Shown here: positions 43,214 to 53,175 of the stretch, piece after piece
Numbering within the stretch: the first letter of the stretch is position 1
How the letters are laid out: the number at the start of each line of letters is the position of its first letter
Origin: Yoonia sp. F2084L
Lineage (GTDB): Bacteria > Pseudomonadota > Alphaproteobacteria > Rhodobacterales > Rhodobacteraceae
DNA: 64,000 bases
Assembly (NCBI RefSeq): GCF_023015625.1
Contig: NZ_JALKAH010000008.1
Location: 1 to 64,000 of the forward strand
Direction: 5' to 3'
Position numbers and translations under genes: made by a program
Notes under the pieces: model-generated
Seen by the model: only the letters and a program-made list of their open reading frames with translations
Told to the model about the DNA's origin: nothing
Databases searched by the model: none

Positions 43214-43827
43214 GCGGGCGGGATCGCACCCGGCGCGTCAAAGGATGCGTCCTTGTTCAATGCCTCTGCCAACATGGCCCTATACTGCGCGCGCGGGATT
43301 TCGACCGCACCAAGGCTTTCCAGATGCGGTGTGATGAACTGCGTATCAAAGAGCTGAAAGCCCCCCAGCCGTAACCTGTCGACCAGATAGGCGAGCGCAA
43401 CTTTTGACGCATCGGTCGCCCGACTGAACATGCTTTCGCCAAAGAAGGCAGCGCCAATGGTCACACCGTAAACGCCGCCCACAAGGCGGGTATCTTCCCA
43501 AACCTCGATCGAATGGGCAAAACCGGCTTGGTGAAGCGTGCAATACAGCCCGAAAATTGTATCGTTGATCCAGGTCTCGTCCCGGTCCGCGCAGCCGCGC
43601 ACGACGTCTTCAAACGCGTGATCATAGGTGATCGTGAACCTGCCTCTGCGCAGTGTTCGCGCCAGACTGCGCGATATGCGAAAGCCATCCAACGGGAACA
43701 CGCCTCGCAGGCGCGGGTCGACCCAAAACACTTCCGGGTCGTCGCGTCCTTCTGACATCGGAAACACCCCCGCCTGATAGGCCTGCAAGAGCAGGTCCGC
43801 TGTCAGGGTGGGGCCGCTGTCCTTCAC
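43177..43827 (-). CDS. aat: Leucyl/phenylalanyl-tRNA--protein transferase
   Basis: Aat adds Leu or Phe to proteins with N-terminal Arg or Lys, marking them for ClpS/ClpAP. The 216-residue protein has YQAGVFPMSEGRDDPEVFWV at the N-terminus and VWEDTRLVGGVYGVTIGAAF and ESMFSRATDASKVALAYLVD in the GNAT-like core. It is the third gene of the accB-accC-aat operon, starting four bases after accC. Confidence 0.95.
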   Translation of the reverse strand: MKDSGPTLTADLLLQAYQAGVFPMSEGRDDPEVFWVDPRLRGVFPLDGFRISRSLARTLRRGRFTITYDHAFEDVVRGCADRDETWINDTIFGLYCTLHQAGFAHSIEVWEDTRLVGGVYGVTIGAAFFGESMFSRATDASKVALAYLVDRLRLGGFQLFDTQFITPHLESLGAVEIPRAQYRAMLAEALNKDASFDAPGAIPPAQDVIQRNAQTS

Positions 43828-43831
43828 CGCC

Positions 43832-45178
43832 TCAGGTCAGGTTTTCTTCAAGCCAATGTTCAAGCCAGTGGATGTTATACTCACCGGTTTGAACGGCTTG
43901 TTCGGCCAAAAGCGCATGGAACAGCGGGATCGTTGTGTCGACACCATCAACGATCAGCTCACCCAAAGCCCGTTCCAGTCGCGCGAGCGCTTCGGGTCGA
44001 TCCCGTCCATGAACGATCAGTTTGCCGATCAAACTGTCGTAGTAAGGCGGGATGCGATAGCCATCATAAAGGGCCGAGTCCATGCGAACACCCAGACCGC
44101 CGGGCGCATGATATTGCGTGATGGTGCCTGGGCAGGGTGCAAAGTTTGGCAGTTTTTCGGCGTTGATCCGCACCTCGATGGCGTGGCCGTTGATCTTCAG
44201 ATCGTCCTGCCCGAATGACATCGGCATGCCGGATGCAACGCGCAACTGTTCGCGCACCAGATCAACACCAAAGATGGCTTCTGTGACAGGGTGTTCGACT
44301 TGCAGGCGCGTGTTCATTTCGATGAAATAGAATTCATCATTTTCGAACAGGAACTCAATCGTGCCTGCGCCGATATAGTTGATTTTCGCAACCGCATCTG
44401 CGCAAACCTTGCCGATCCGGTCGCGCAGTTCGGGCGTGATGCAGGGGCCGGGGGCCTCTTCAAAGACTTTTTGATGCCTGCGTTGAAGCGAGCAGTCACG
44501 CTCGCCCAAATGCACCGCGTTGCCTTTACCGTCGCCAAAAACCTGAATTTCGATGTGGCGCGGTGTGGTCAGGTACTTCTCAATGTAGACTTCATCATTG
44601 CCAAAGGCCGCTTTGCCTTCGGCGCGGGCTGAATGAAAAGCCTGCTCCATGTCGGCGGCCGTTTGCGCCACTTTCATCCCACGGCCACCACCGCCAGCCG
44701 TTGCCTTGATGATCACGGGATAGCCGACTTCGTCGCCGATCCGCTTGGCATCTTCCAACGTCGGTACACCGCCGGCTGAACCGGGCACGCAAGGCACGCC
44801 GAGGTCTTTCATCGTGTCCTTGGCAGTGATTTTGTCGCCCATGACGCGGATATGTTCAGCCGTTGGGCCGATAAAGGTCAGATCGTGATCTTCGACCGCC
44901 TGCACAAAGGCAGCATTTTCGGACAAGAACCCGTAGCCGGGGTGGATTGCCTGCGCGCCCGTGATTTCACAAGCTGAGATGATCGCAGGGAACGACAGGT
45001 AACTTTGGGTCGAGGAAGGAGGGCCGATGCAAATCGCCTCATCCGCCATGCGCACATGCATCGCGTCAGCGTCAGCGGTTGAGTGGACAGCCACCGATTT
45101 CACGCCCATTTCGCGACATGCGCGCACGACCCGAAGGGCGATTTCGCCGCGGTTCGCGATAAGAATTTTATCGAACAT
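43832..45178 (-). CDS. accC: Acetyl-CoA carboxylase biotin carboxylase subunit
   Basis: A 448-residue ATP-grasp enzyme that carboxylates the biotin of AccB in fatty acid synthesis. Motifs include [20 protein letters not shown], the glycine-rich ATP loop [32 protein letters not shown] and [16 protein letters not shown]. It is the second gene of the accB-accC-aat operon, 10 bases after accB. Length is standard. Confidence 0.96.
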   Translation of the reverse strand: MFDKILIANRGEIALRVVRACREMGVKSVAVHSTADADAMHVRMADEAICIGPPSSTQSYLSFPAIISACEITGAQAIHPGYGFLSENAAFVQAVEDHDLTFIGPTAEHIRVMGDKITAKDTMKDLGVPCVPGSAGGVPTLEDAKRIGDEVGYPVIIKATAGGGGRGMKVAQTAADMEQAFHSARAEGKAAFGNDEVYIEKYLTTPRHIEIQVFGDGKGNAVHLGERDCSLQRRHQKVFEEAPGPCITPELRDRIGKVCADAVAKINYIGAGTIEFLFENDEFYFIEMNTRLQVEHPVTEAIFGVDLVREQLRVASGMPMSFGQDDLKINGHAIEVRINAEKLPNFAPCPGTITQYHAPGGLGVRMDSALYDGYRIPPYYDSLIGKLIVHGRDRPEALARLERALGELIVDGVDTTIPLFHALLAEQAVQTGEYNIHWLEHWLEENLT

Positions 45179-45188
45179 GGGTCCGCCC

Positions 45189-45683
45189 TTATTCGATGAT
45201 CACAAGGGGCGCGCCGAATTCGACAGGGCCACCATCTTCGACCAAGATCCGCTTGATTGTGCCCGCGCGAGGTGCGGGGATGTGGTTCATCGTCTTCATT
45301 GCTTCGATGATCAGTATCGTGTCGCCTTCAGCGACGGTTGCACCAACAGTCGCAAAAGGTGCAGCACCTGGTTCAGCGGCCATATAAACGGTGCCCACCA
45401 TCGGCGAGGTCACAGCACCGGGGTGGTTGGCAGGATCTGTGGTGTCTGACGCGGGTGCTGCCGCAGGCATTGCTGGTGCGCTGGGTGCGGCGGCCGGGGC
45501 CGCTGCTGCAGGAGCACTTGCTTGCACAATCGTTTGCGTCTGACGGCTGACACGCACGTTCAGGCTGTCATTTTCACCATAGTCCCGCTTGACTTGCAGT
45601 TCTGTCAAATCATTGTCGCGCAGCAGTTCGGCCAAAGCCGCAATAAAACTGACGTCGCTATCGTGAGAGGTTTTGTTGCCCAT
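45189..45683 (-). CDS. accB: Acetyl-CoA carboxylase biotin carboxyl carrier protein
   Basis: A 164-residue carrier protein. The N-terminal helical region precedes an Ala/Pro-rich linker (about residues 56-88). The biotinyl domain at the C-terminus ends the linker with [11 protein letters not shown] and has the biotin lysine at Lys130 in EAMKTMNHI. It is the first gene of the accB-accC-aat operon. Confidence 0.95.
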   Translation of the reverse strand: MGNKTSHDSDVSFIAALAELLRDNDLTELQVKRDYGENDSLNVRVSRQTQTIVQASAPAAAAPAAAPSAPAMPAAAPASDTTDPANHPGAVTSPMVGTVYMAAEPGAAPFATVGATVAEGDTILIIEAMKTMNHIPAPRAGTIKRILVEDGGPVEFGAPLVIIE

Positions 45684-45799
45684 GTTTTCCTCGGCCGTTG
45701 CCCATATTATTGGCGCTGTCGCGACGTTACGTCACAAAGCATCACGACGCTTATAGGGCAAGCCTGCGAAGGTGGAAAGCGCAGGGCGTGGGAAAAAGA

Positions 45800-46147
45800 T
45801 CAGATGGTGCTTTGTGCTGTTTCGTCCGGCACCGTCGCCGAAGGATCAGACGCAACTGCTGCGGGTTCCACGGTCGGCGCTTCTCCGTTTTCATAAGGCA
45901 GCATTGGCACGCCGTAAGGCCGCAAGGTGCGGTCAGGCGGCGCAATTTCTGATGGGTTTTCGGGAAATTCTGTTCCCGACAATCGCGCGGTAACAACCTG
46001 TGCGACGAACGGTTTGTTCGCTGGAAGTGTCGCGCTGCCGTCCGCGCTTTCAACCTCTTGCACCTTGCTGGTCATTGCGCGGGGTAAAACTGGCGTCATG
46101 GATGGTGCTGAGGCAGCGGTTGAGGGAAGATTGAGCGTTGTTTCCAT
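45800..46147 (-). CDS. Hypothetical Pro/Ala-rich protein
   Basis: A 115-residue, low-complexity protein with many Ala, Pro, Ser and Thr. It has no signal peptide or membrane helix, and no motif I recognise. The ATG at 46147 follows GGAG at eight bases. Coding is supported mainly by that ribosome site and by frame length; it lies 116 bases upstream of accB on the same strand and could share its transcript. Confidence 0.45.
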   Translation of the reverse strand: METTLNLPSTAASAPSMTPVLPRAMTSKVQEVESADGSATLPANKPFVAQVVTARLSGTEFPENPSEIAPPDRTLRPYGVPMLPYENGEAPTVEPAAVASDPSATVPDETAQSTI

Positions 46148-46263
46148 TGCAGGGGCTCCGAAAAACTGTGACCTGATGACCGCAGAATCGCCGCTTCGGG
46201 TTACCAAGTGTTTAATCGCAGGCTGCGATTTCTCTGGGATTTTAGATTAACGGTCCTCTGAGA

Positions 46264-47013
46264 TCAGATCGCAAGGTATTGCGCGCGCAGTTTCTCATTC
46301 TCCAGCACCTCTTTCGCGGAGCCGTCAAACACAACCTTGCCGATGTCGAGGATCACTGCGCGGTCCGCCAGTTTCAGCGCGGCAACCGCGTTTTGTTCGA
46401 CAATCACGGTCGTGATGCCCTGATCGCGGATCACACCAAGCGTTTTGGCGATTTCCTGCACGATGACCGGCGCAAGACCCTCGTAAGGTTCGTCAAGCAG
46501 CAGCACTTTGATGTCACGTGCCAATGCGCGTGCGATGGACAGCATCTGTTGTTCGCCGCCTGATAAGGTGACGCCATCTTGCTTGCGACGCTCCTTGAGG
46601 CGGGGGAACAGGTCATAGATGCGGTCCAGTGACCAGCCTTTCGGCGGCGCGATTTGGGCCAATTGCAGGTTTTCCTCGACCGTCAGGCCGGGGATGATGC
46701 GCCGGTCCTCTGGTACCAACGAAATGCCATTGGCAGCGGCCTCGTGGCTTTTCATCTCGTGCAGTGGTTTGTGGTCCAGCCAAATCTCACCGTGTGTCAG
46801 TGCAGGGTCATCCAGACGGGCGATCGTGCGCAGCGTAGATGTTTTACCAGCACCATTCCGACCCAACAGGGCCAGAATCTCGCCTTCGTGAATGTTGAAG
46901 CTGACGTTTTGAACGATGTAGCTTTCGCCGTAATACGCCTCAATTTCCCATACGCTGAGGTAGGCAGGGTGGGTGGCCGCGTTGTTGGCGTGTTTGTTGA
47001 ATGGTGCGTTCAT
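46264..47013 (-). CDS. livF: Liv-type ABC transporter ATP-binding protein (LivF)
   Basis: A 249-residue ABC ATPase. Walker A is LLGRNGAGKTST, the signature motif VTLSGGEQQMLSIARAL, and Walker B LLLDEPYEGLAP. Sequence similarity to the LivF group (second ATPase of HAAT systems) is clear. It is the last gene of the five-gene importer operon and is separated from livG by 72 bases holding two palindromes. It starts at ATG 47013; the N-terminal 15 residues are a soluble extension. Confidence 0.9.
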   Translation of the reverse strand: MNAPFNKHANNAATHPAYLSVWEIEAYYGESYIVQNVSFNIHEGEILALLGRNGAGKTSTLRTIARLDDPALTHGEIWLDHKPLHEMKSHEAAANGISLVPEDRRIIPGLTVEENLQLAQIAPPKGWSLDRIYDLFPRLKERRKQDGVTLSGGEQQMLSIARALARDIKVLLLDEPYEGLAPVIVQEIAKTLGVIRDQGITTVIVEQNAVAALKLADRAVILDIGKVVFDGSAKEVLENEKLRAQYLAI

Positions 47014-47033
47014 TTTTCTGTCTCCTGCCAAAT

Positions 47034-47080
47034 CATTTTTCTGGAAAAATGACGAGCTTTCTGAATTTCTAGAAATTCAG
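47034..47080. repeat. Two perfect palindromes in the livG-livF spacer
   Basis: CATTTTTC-TG-GAAAAATG (47034-47051) and CTGAATTTCT-AGAAATTCAG (47061-47080) lie in tandem. The first repeats the decamer CATTTTTCTG that also begins at 47011 over the livF start. As RNA they would form two stem-loops right before livF. Tuning of livF expression or RNA processing is inferred. Confidence 0.75.
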
Positions 47081-47085
47081 AGTGG

Positions 47086-47844
47086 TTAAACCTGCGCTTC
47101 GCCAAGGTAGGCTTCGCGGACCTTTGGGTGCCCTTTGATGTTGTCGGGTGTATCTTCAACCAAGGGCGTGCCTTGCGCCAGCACAGTGATCCGTTCAGCC
47201 AATGAGAAGACAACGTTCATGTCATGCTCGATGATGGCCATCGTGATCCCGCGCTTTTCCCGAATATCCTTCAAAAGGTTGATCGTGTTTTCGGTGTCTG
47301 CGCGTGCCATGCCTGCCGTTGGTTCATCAAGCAACAACAGCTTGGGATCCTGTACCAGACACATCGCCATTTCTAGGCGGCGTTTGTCACCGCGTGACAG
47401 GCTAGAGGCGAGCATATCTTTCTTTTCCAGCATGTTCACGTCGTCAAGGATCGCGTCTGCCTGCGCTTGAATGCCTTTTTCGGCAAAAATGCTTTCAATC
47501 GCATGCATCCGAAACGCGCCATCGCGTTTGGCAAAGCAGGGGATCATGACGTTTTCAAACACGCTCAAATCGCTGAAAATCTCGGGCGTTTGGAACACCC
47601 GGCTGATCCCCATCTGGTTGATCTCATGCGGTTTGCGCCCCAGCACGGACTGTCCGTCAAAGCTGACCGATCCGCTGTCAGGGATAAGTTTGCCCACCAG
47701 TACGTTCAGCAAGGTGGACTTGCCCGCGCCGTTGGGGCCGATAATGGCGTGCAGCGACCCTTCTGCAACACTCAGGTTCACGTCACCCAATGCTTGCAGG
47801 CCGCCGAACCGCTTATTGATGCCTTTTACTTCTAACAAACCCAT
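47086..47844 (-). CDS. livG: Liv-type ABC transporter ATP-binding protein (LivG)
   Basis: A 252-residue ABC ATPase with Walker A IIGPNGAGKSTLLN, signature SSLSRGDKRRLEMAMCLVQD (first serine of the LSGGQ-type motif is LSRGD) and Walker B LLLDEPTAGMA. The C-terminal part is LivG-like. It is the fourth gene of the operon; livM precedes it by 12 bases. The Gly-to-Arg change in the signature motif (LSRGD rather than LSGGE) is seen in the sequence. Confidence 0.9.
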   Translation of the reverse strand: MGLLEVKGINKRFGGLQALGDVNLSVAEGSLHAIIGPNGAGKSTLLNVLVGKLIPDSGSVSFDGQSVLGRKPHEINQMGISRVFQTPEIFSDLSVFENVMIPCFAKRDGAFRMHAIESIFAEKGIQAQADAILDDVNMLEKKDMLASSLSRGDKRRLEMAMCLVQDPKLLLLDEPTAGMARADTENTINLLKDIREKRGITMAIIEHDMNVVFSLAERITVLAQGTPLVEDTPDNIKGHPKVREAYLGEAQV

Positions 47845-47856
47845 CTGTCTGTCTCC

Positions 47857-49056
47857 TTATTCGGCCGGTTCAGTGGCGTTTGGCTTGGCGTCTTCTGGCT
47901 TGCTACGCTTGAAGAGTGCTGCGATTTTCTGACCACCTTGGACAAGACCACCGGGCAGGAAGATCACGACCAGCATGAACACGATACCCAGTGTCAGGTG
48001 CCAGCCTTTCCCGATGAACGGATAGATCATGGCAACCACGAAATTCTCAAGACCATCGGGCAGGAAAGCAAACCAGCCGTGCAGGATAGTCTCGTTGATC
48101 TTTGAGAAGATATTTTCGAAGTACTTGATCATACCTGCACCAAGAACAGGACCGATCAGCGTACCGGCACCACCAAGGATCGTCATCAGGACAACCTCAC
48201 CTGATGCAGTCCACTGCATCCGCTCTGCCCCGGCCAGCGGATCCATTGAGGCCATCAGACCGCCAGCAAGACCAGCATACATGCCCGAGATTACAAAGGC
48301 CGCCAGCGTGTAGGGTTTTGCGTTCAGGCCGGTATAGCTCATCCGTGTCTGGTTGGATTTGATCGCCCGCAGCATCATCCCGAAAGGTGAGCGGAAGATG
48401 CGGATCGACATGTAGAATGCCAAGATCATAAACAGGGCCGCAAGGTAGTAGCCTGTGTTGAAGGTGAACAGCCACGCGCCGACTTCCCACTCAAAGCTTG
48501 ATCGCATCTCAAGCCCGAAAAGGGCCGGAACGGGGATGTTTCCGGTCGCTGTCTGCGAGACACCAAAGATGCGCGGATCATCGAGGGCCAGTTGCAGCCC
48601 CGTCTCACCGCCGGTGATCGGTGTCAAAACCGAATAGGCCAAAGCAAACGACATTTGCGCAAAAGCCAGCGTCAGGATCGAGAAATAGATGCCCGACCGC
48701 CGCAACGAGATGTATCCGATGAGAAGCGAGAACAAGCCCGCAATGACAACGCTAATGGCAATCGCTGGAAGCACGTTCATGCTGAGCAGTTTGAACATCC
48801 ACACCGCACCGTAAGATCCTGCCCCCAGGAAGGCTGCGTGCCCAAATGACAGGTAGCCCGTCAAACCGAACAGGATGTTGAACCCAATGGCGAAGATGCC
48901 AAAGATCACGAAACGCTGCATCAGATCGGGATAGCCCGCATTGAACTGCGCCATCTCTGAGCCTTCAGGGAAGGGGTTCAGAAGGAAGGGTGCCAGCATG
49001 GTCAGACCGATCACGATCAGCAGTAGCCGGAAGTCTTTTTTCTCTAATCCGAGCAT
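47857..49056 (-). CDS. livM: Liv-type ABC transporter permease (LivM)
   Basis: A 399-residue permease with about ten transmembrane helices, the second permease of a HAAT importer. [20 protein letters not shown] is the conserved family segment, and [17 protein letters not shown] marks the C-terminal half. A short cytoplasmic Lys/Glu-rich tail ends the protein. It follows livH by three bases. Confidence 0.9.
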   Translation of the reverse strand: MLGLEKKDFRLLLIVIGLTMLAPFLLNPFPEGSEMAQFNAGYPDLMQRFVIFGIFAIGFNILFGLTGYLSFGHAAFLGAGSYGAVWMFKLLSMNVLPAIAISVVIAGLFSLLIGYISLRRSGIYFSILTLAFAQMSFALAYSVLTPITGGETGLQLALDDPRIFGVSQTATGNIPVPALFGLEMRSSFEWEVGAWLFTFNTGYYLAALFMILAFYMSIRIFRSPFGMMLRAIKSNQTRMSYTGLNAKPYTLAAFVISGMYAGLAGGLMASMDPLAGAERMQWTASGEVVLMTILGGAGTLIGPVLGAGMIKYFENIFSKINETILHGWFAFLPDGLENFVVAMIYPFIGKGWHLTLGIVFMLVVIFLPGGLVQGGQKIAALFKRSKPEDAKPNATEPAE

Positions 49057-49059
49057 GGC

Positions 49060-50091
49060 TTATTCCTCCATCACGCCTTTGCGGCCCATCAGGCCACGCG
49101 GACGCGTCAACAAAATGATGATTGCGACAAGGTAGATGATGATCTGGTTGATGCCGGGCAAAATGTCGATGACTGCCGACATGGACGCAAAGCTTTCCAG
49201 AATACCCAGCAGGAACCCTGCGGCGACAGCACCGGGTAATGAACCCATCCCGCCAACAACAACCACAACAAAGCTGAGTACAAGGAAATCCATTCCCATG
49301 TGGTAATTGGGTGAGTTGATGGGCGCATACATCACGCCCGCCAAGCCCGCGACGGCCGCCGCGATGCCGAACATGATCGTGAACCGCTTGTCGATGTCGA
49401 TGCCAAGGATGCCAACCGTTTCCCGATCAGCCATACCGGCCCGCACGACCATGCCAAAGGTCGTGAATTGCAGGAAAGCAAAGACTGCACCAATGATGAA
49501 GATCGAGAAGAAGAAGTACACAAGCCGCCAGTAGGGATAGATGATCGCATTGGGGTCAAACCCAAAGGCGACGCCGAAATCAAAGCTGCCAACAAAGGCC
49601 TCTGGTGCGGGTGTTGGAATGGGGTTCGCGCCATAGAAATACTTGACGATCTCTTGGATCACGATGGCGAGGCCAAAGGTCACAAGGATCTGGTCCGCAT
49701 GGGGACGCTTGTAGAAGTGCTTGATCAACCCACGCTCCATGATGAAGCCGATGGCGACCATAATCGGGATCGCAATGATGATTGAGATTGGAACAGCCCA
49801 GTCGATGATCGCATCGCCCGCCGTCTGACCGAACCAGTCATACAGGTAGGGGACATCGACCTGCAAAGGATTGCCAAGGAAATCGGTCCGCGTTTCATCA
49901 ACGACTTTATGGCTGAGCGTCAGAATGTTGCTTACGGTGACGGCAACGAAGGCACCCAGCATGAACAAAGCACCATGGGCGAAGTTCACCACGCCCAGCG
50001 TACCAAAGATAAGTGTCAGACCCAGCGCGATCAGCGCATATGCGGAGCCCTTATCAAGCCCGTTGAGAATCTGAAGAATGAACTGGTCCAT
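49060..50091 (-). CDS. livH: Liv-type ABC transporter permease (LivH)
   Basis: A 343-residue permease with multiple membrane helices. SAYALIALGLTLIFGTLGVV and NFAHGALFMLGAFVAVTVSN are the hallmark of LivH/UrtB permeases. A longer than usual loop at about residues 62-90 (DETRTDFLGNPLQVDVPYLYD) is periplasmic or cytoplasmic. It lies second in the operon after the substrate-binding protein, with a stem-loop between them. Confidence 0.9.
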   Translation of the reverse strand: MDQFILQILNGLDKGSAYALIALGLTLIFGTLGVVNFAHGALFMLGAFVAVTVSNILTLSHKVVDETRTDFLGNPLQVDVPYLYDWFGQTAGDAIIDWAVPISIIIAIPIMVAIGFIMERGLIKHFYKRPHADQILVTFGLAIVIQEIVKYFYGANPIPTPAPEAFVGSFDFGVAFGFDPNAIIYPYWRLVYFFFSIFIIGAVFAFLQFTTFGMVVRAGMADRETVGILGIDIDKRFTIMFGIAAAVAGLAGVMYAPINSPNYHMGMDFLVLSFVVVVVGGMGSLPGAVAAGFLLGILESFASMSAVIDILPGINQIIIYLVAIIILLTRPRGLMGRKGVMEE

Positions 50092-50186
50092 GTGGTGACC
50101 TCTGATCAGTTGTAGGAATGCGCGTTAGGTGCTCAAAATCACGCAACAGCCAAAAACTGGTGTCGCATGACCCTTTGAATAGGGTT

Positions 50187-50211
50187 CAGGTCACCCGATT
50201 TGGGTGACCTG
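50187..50211. repeat. Stem-loop between the substrate-binding gene and livH
   Basis: CAGGTCACCC-GATTT-GGGTGACCTG is a perfect 10-base-pair stem. It lies 14 bases after the substrate-binding-protein stop. There is no T tract in the direction of transcription, so it is more likely a hairpin that stabilises the upstream message and sets unequal expression than a full terminator. Confidence 0.7.
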
Positions 50212-50225
50212 ATATTTTAGAAAGC

Positions 50226-51572
50226 TTACGCGCCCGGGTTACATGTACCCAAAGCACCACCTGCAAACTGCGGGTGATCGGCTGGGTATGTGACCTGTGC
50301 GGCAGGCGTGACTTCAACGATTTCAAGAAGGTCGAACTCGTTGTCTGGGTTTTCTTTACCCTTCACAACCAGCACGTCCTTGAAGCACTGGTGGTCTTCG
50401 CCACGGTAGAGTGTTGGACCGTTGCCCAGACCGTCGAACTCAAAGTCTTCGAGCGCTTCGACGACCGCGCAAGGGTTGAACGAACCGGCGCGTGTGACCG
50501 CATCTGCATAAAGCAGTGTCTGCACGTAGCATGTGTGCGCAGCCTGTGACGGCGGGAAGCCGTACTTGGTGCCGAACGAACGCACAAAGGCTTGCGAACC
50601 CGCGTCTTGCAGCGACCAGTGCCAGTTTGTTGAACCGAAGATGCCTTTCACGTTGGCACCCGCACCTTTCGCCATCAGGCGAGAGTACAGTGGAACAACG
50701 ATTTCAAAGTTCTGACCGTTGGCTTGTGCTTCACGCAGACCAAACTGAACCGCGTTGGTCAGCGAGTTCACCATGTTACCGCCGTAGTGGTTCAGAACCA
50801 GAACGTCAGCACCAGAGTTCAGAACAGGCGCGATATAGGACGAGAAGTCCGTCTGTGTCAGCGGTGTCAGCACCGTGTTCACAGTTTCCCAACCCATGGC
50901 TTCCGTGGATGACTGCACAGCTTCCTGTGTGGTGTAACCCCAGTTGTAGTCTGCGGTAAGGTGATAGGCTTTCCGGTTGTTGCCGTAAGCGGCTTCAAGC
51001 ACGGGCGCCAGAGCCGCACCAGACATGTAAGAGTTAAAGAAGTGACGGAAGCCATTGGCCCGCTTGTCTTTACCCGTTGTGTCGTTGGAGTGGGTCAGAC
51101 CGGCCATGAAGATGATGCCCGCCTCTTGGCAGAGCGCTTGCACAGCAACGGCCACACCAGAGGATGATCCACCAGTGATCATAACCGCGCCGTCTTTTTC
51201 GATCATGGAACGTGCAGAAGCGCGCGCCGCATCAGATTTTGTCTGCGTATCACCAGTGACATACTTCACTTCGCGACCCAGAATACCCGTGCCGTCGAGT
51301 GCTTGTGATGAAAACGTTGGCATCATGCCGCCGTCGCCGCCACCGTTCAGGTGCTCAACCGCCAGCTCATATGCGCGCAGCTCGTCCGCGCCTTCGTCTG
51401 CGTAAGGACCGGTCTGTGGGACATTGAAGCCAAGGATGACTTCGCTGTCGCCGGGCGCGTTGGTGAAACCGGCATGTGCGTCAGCGCGCAGATACTGCGG
51501 CAAAGCGAGGCCAGCACTGGCAACCATACCAGTCTTAAGCACGCCACGACGCGAGAAATTCGATTTGGACAT
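50226..51572 (-). CDS. Periplasmic substrate-binding protein of the Liv-type ABC importer
   Basis: A 448-residue type I periplasmic-binding protein. The N-terminal export signal has twin arginines (SRRGVLK) followed by a hydrophobic stretch, so it looks Tat-dependent, with cleavage near ADAHA at about 34. VILGFNVPQTGPYADEGADE begins the first lobe. Liv-family binders carry branched-chain amino acids, urea, amides or acyl/aromatic acids; the ligand is not clear. It starts the importer operon and faces the acyl-CoA-type regulator across 217 bases. Confidence 0.9.
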   Translation of the reverse strand: MSKSNFSRRGVLKTGMVASAGLALPQYLRADAHAGFTNAPGDSEVILGFNVPQTGPYADEGADELRAYELAVEHLNGGGDGGMMPTFSSQALDGTGILGREVKYVTGDTQTKSDAARASARSMIEKDGAVMITGGSSSGVAVAVQALCQEAGIIFMAGLTHSNDTTGKDKRANGFRHFFNSYMSGAALAPVLEAAYGNNRKAYHLTADYNWGYTTQEAVQSSTEAMGWETVNTVLTPLTQTDFSSYIAPVLNSGADVLVLNHYGGNMVNSLTNAVQFGLREAQANGQNFEIVVPLYSRLMAKGAGANVKGIFGSTNWHWSLQDAGSQAFVRSFGTKYGFPPSQAAHTCYVQTLLYADAVTRAGSFNPCAVVEALEDFEFDGLGNGPTLYRGEDHQCFKDVLVVKGKENPDNEFDLLEIVEVTPAAQVTYPADHPQFAGGALGTCNPGA

Positions 51573-51789
51573 TATTATCCTCCCTAGAAGTTAACACTAA
51601 CTACGCCTCCTCGCGCAATCAGTTGGCACTTTACAGCACTGTGTCACTGTCATTGACGAAACGTTGTTTCACCAACAACCCATTGGACGCACTGGACTAA
51701 TTTGTAAATTCATGAACAAATAGTTTTGAATTGTAGTAAATCGGTTTTCTTGCAACTGCAGAAAGCCACTGAAATGAATAGAGGAATTC
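51573..51789. promoter_or_regulatory. Divergent control region of importer and regulator
   Basis: This spacer separates the importer operon (minus) and the regulator gene (plus). GTTGTT-TCACC-AACAAC (51663-51679) is a perfect inverted repeat, and ATTTGT and ACAAAT (51700-51721) are 6-base arms with a 10-base spacer. Either could be a regulator site. No canonical promoter boxes were read with confidence. Confidence 0.4.
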
Positions 51790-53094
51790 ATGGCACCCAC
51801 CCAAAGACTGGCAGGGTCGCGCATTCGCGAAAAGCGTCTGGACCGGGGGTTAAGACAAGCTAAAGTTGCGGAAAAGGTAGGAATTTCACCTTCTTACCTC
51901 AACTTGATTGAGCACAATCGGCGCAGAATCGGTGGTAAACTACTGGCAGACCTCGCGCGCGTGCTGAATGTGGACATGTCATTGCTTGCGGACGGGGTCG
52001 ATGCCGAGACGTTGGATCAGATACGCAGTGCTGCTGCGACACTTGGCGATACGGTAGAGGTTGATCGCGCCGAAGAACTTGCTGCGCGCTATCCCGGTTG
52101 GGGTGCGCTGATCGCGGCTCAGGCCCGCAGGATTGCCGCGCTTGAAGAGAAAAGCCAGATGTTGACGGATCGACTGGCCTATGACCCGCTTTTGGCCGGA
52201 TCGCTGCACGAGGTCATCTCGGCCGTGAGTGCGATCCGGTCGTCCGCATCCATTCTGGTTGGTCCCGAAGACCTTGATCGTGACTGGCAACGCCGGTTTC
52301 ACGAAAACATTCACAATGACAGCGTGCGTTTGGCCGCGAGCAGCGAGGCGCTGATCACGTATCTTGAAGCGCCAGAGGCCGTTCTGGAGCAATCCGGGTC
52401 ACCTTTTGAGCAGGTCGAAGACTACTTGGCTACAACCGGTTTTCACCTTGCCGCTTTGGAAGAGGGTGCAAACCCCGATGACGTTCTGCAAGACGCGGAT
52501 TTGGGCGATGCGGCTGCAACAGTATTGCGCGCGGTGCTTAAGCGATACGTATCCGATGCGGCTTCTTTGCCGTTGGCCGCTTTTCAGAAGGCGTGCAAGG
52601 ACAACGCCTATGACCCCGCTGCCATCGCACGTGTATTTGATGTACCATTTTCAACAGTGCTGCGCCGCATGGCGCAACTGCCGCCCGGCAAAGGTCATCC
52701 ACCGATAGGGCTGGTTGTCGGTGATGCGGCAGGGGCGTTGACTTTCATCAAATCTGTACCCGGATTTTCCATACCACGGAAGGGCGGGGCTTGCCCGTTA
52801 TGGCCGATTTTCGGTGCGTTGAGCAGACCGTCGCAACCTTTGTGCCAGCACGTGGAAATGCCAGCTCCCAATGCCACTCGGTTTTTGTGCTACGCCATTG
52901 CAGAACCGATGGGCGCTTTGGCGTTTGATGCGCCACCGGCTTTGCAGACGATCATGCTTGTCATGCCCGACCCGCCCGAAACTGCGCACGCGCCGCATCC
53001 TGTTGGTATGTCCTGCCGTATTTGCCCACGCCAGAACTGCACCAGCCGTCGTGAGCCAGCGTTGCTGGGGATTGGCCCTGCATCTGTGCTTTGA
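51790..53094 (+). CDS. XRE-family, short-chain acyl-CoA regulator type transcription factor
   Basis: A 434-residue regulator with an N-terminal XRE/Cro HTH (residues about 10-65, RLDRGLRQAKVAEKVGISPS and YLNLIEHNRRRIGGKL). The large C-terminal part, with FSTVLRRMAQLPPGKGHPPI and the Cys-containing GMSCRICPRQNCTSRREPA near the end, is of the RamB/ScfR type (DUF2083), linked to acetate, propionate and glyoxylate-cycle control. CRICPRQNC may bind a metal or redox ligand. It faces the importer operon and lies just upstream of the two-component genes. Confidence 0.85.
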   Translation: MAPTQRLAGSRIREKRLDRGLRQAKVAEKVGISPSYLNLIEHNRRRIGGKLLADLARVLNVDMSLLADGVDAETLDQIRSAAATLGDTVEVDRAEELAARYPGWGALIAAQARRIAALEEKSQMLTDRLAYDPLLAGSLHEVISAVSAIRSSASILVGPEDLDRDWQRRFHENIHNDSVRLAASSEALITYLEAPEAVLEQSGSPFEQVEDYLATTGFHLAALEEGANPDDVLQDADLGDAAATVLRAVLKRYVSDAASLPLAAFQKACKDNAYDPAAIARVFDVPFSTVLRRMAQLPPGKGHPPIGLVVGDAAGALTFIKSVPGFSIPRKGGACPLWPIFGALSRPSQPLCQHVEMPAPNATRFLCYAIAEPMGALAFDAPPALQTIMLVMPDPPETAHAPHPVGMSCRICPRQNCTSRREPALLGIGPASVL

Positions 53095-53175
53095 CACGCG
53101 TGCGGATTACCGTGATAGTTAGAACCAATGGGGAGGCGTCTTCGGAGGAGAAGACGTAAAAAGGGAGGCGATGAG

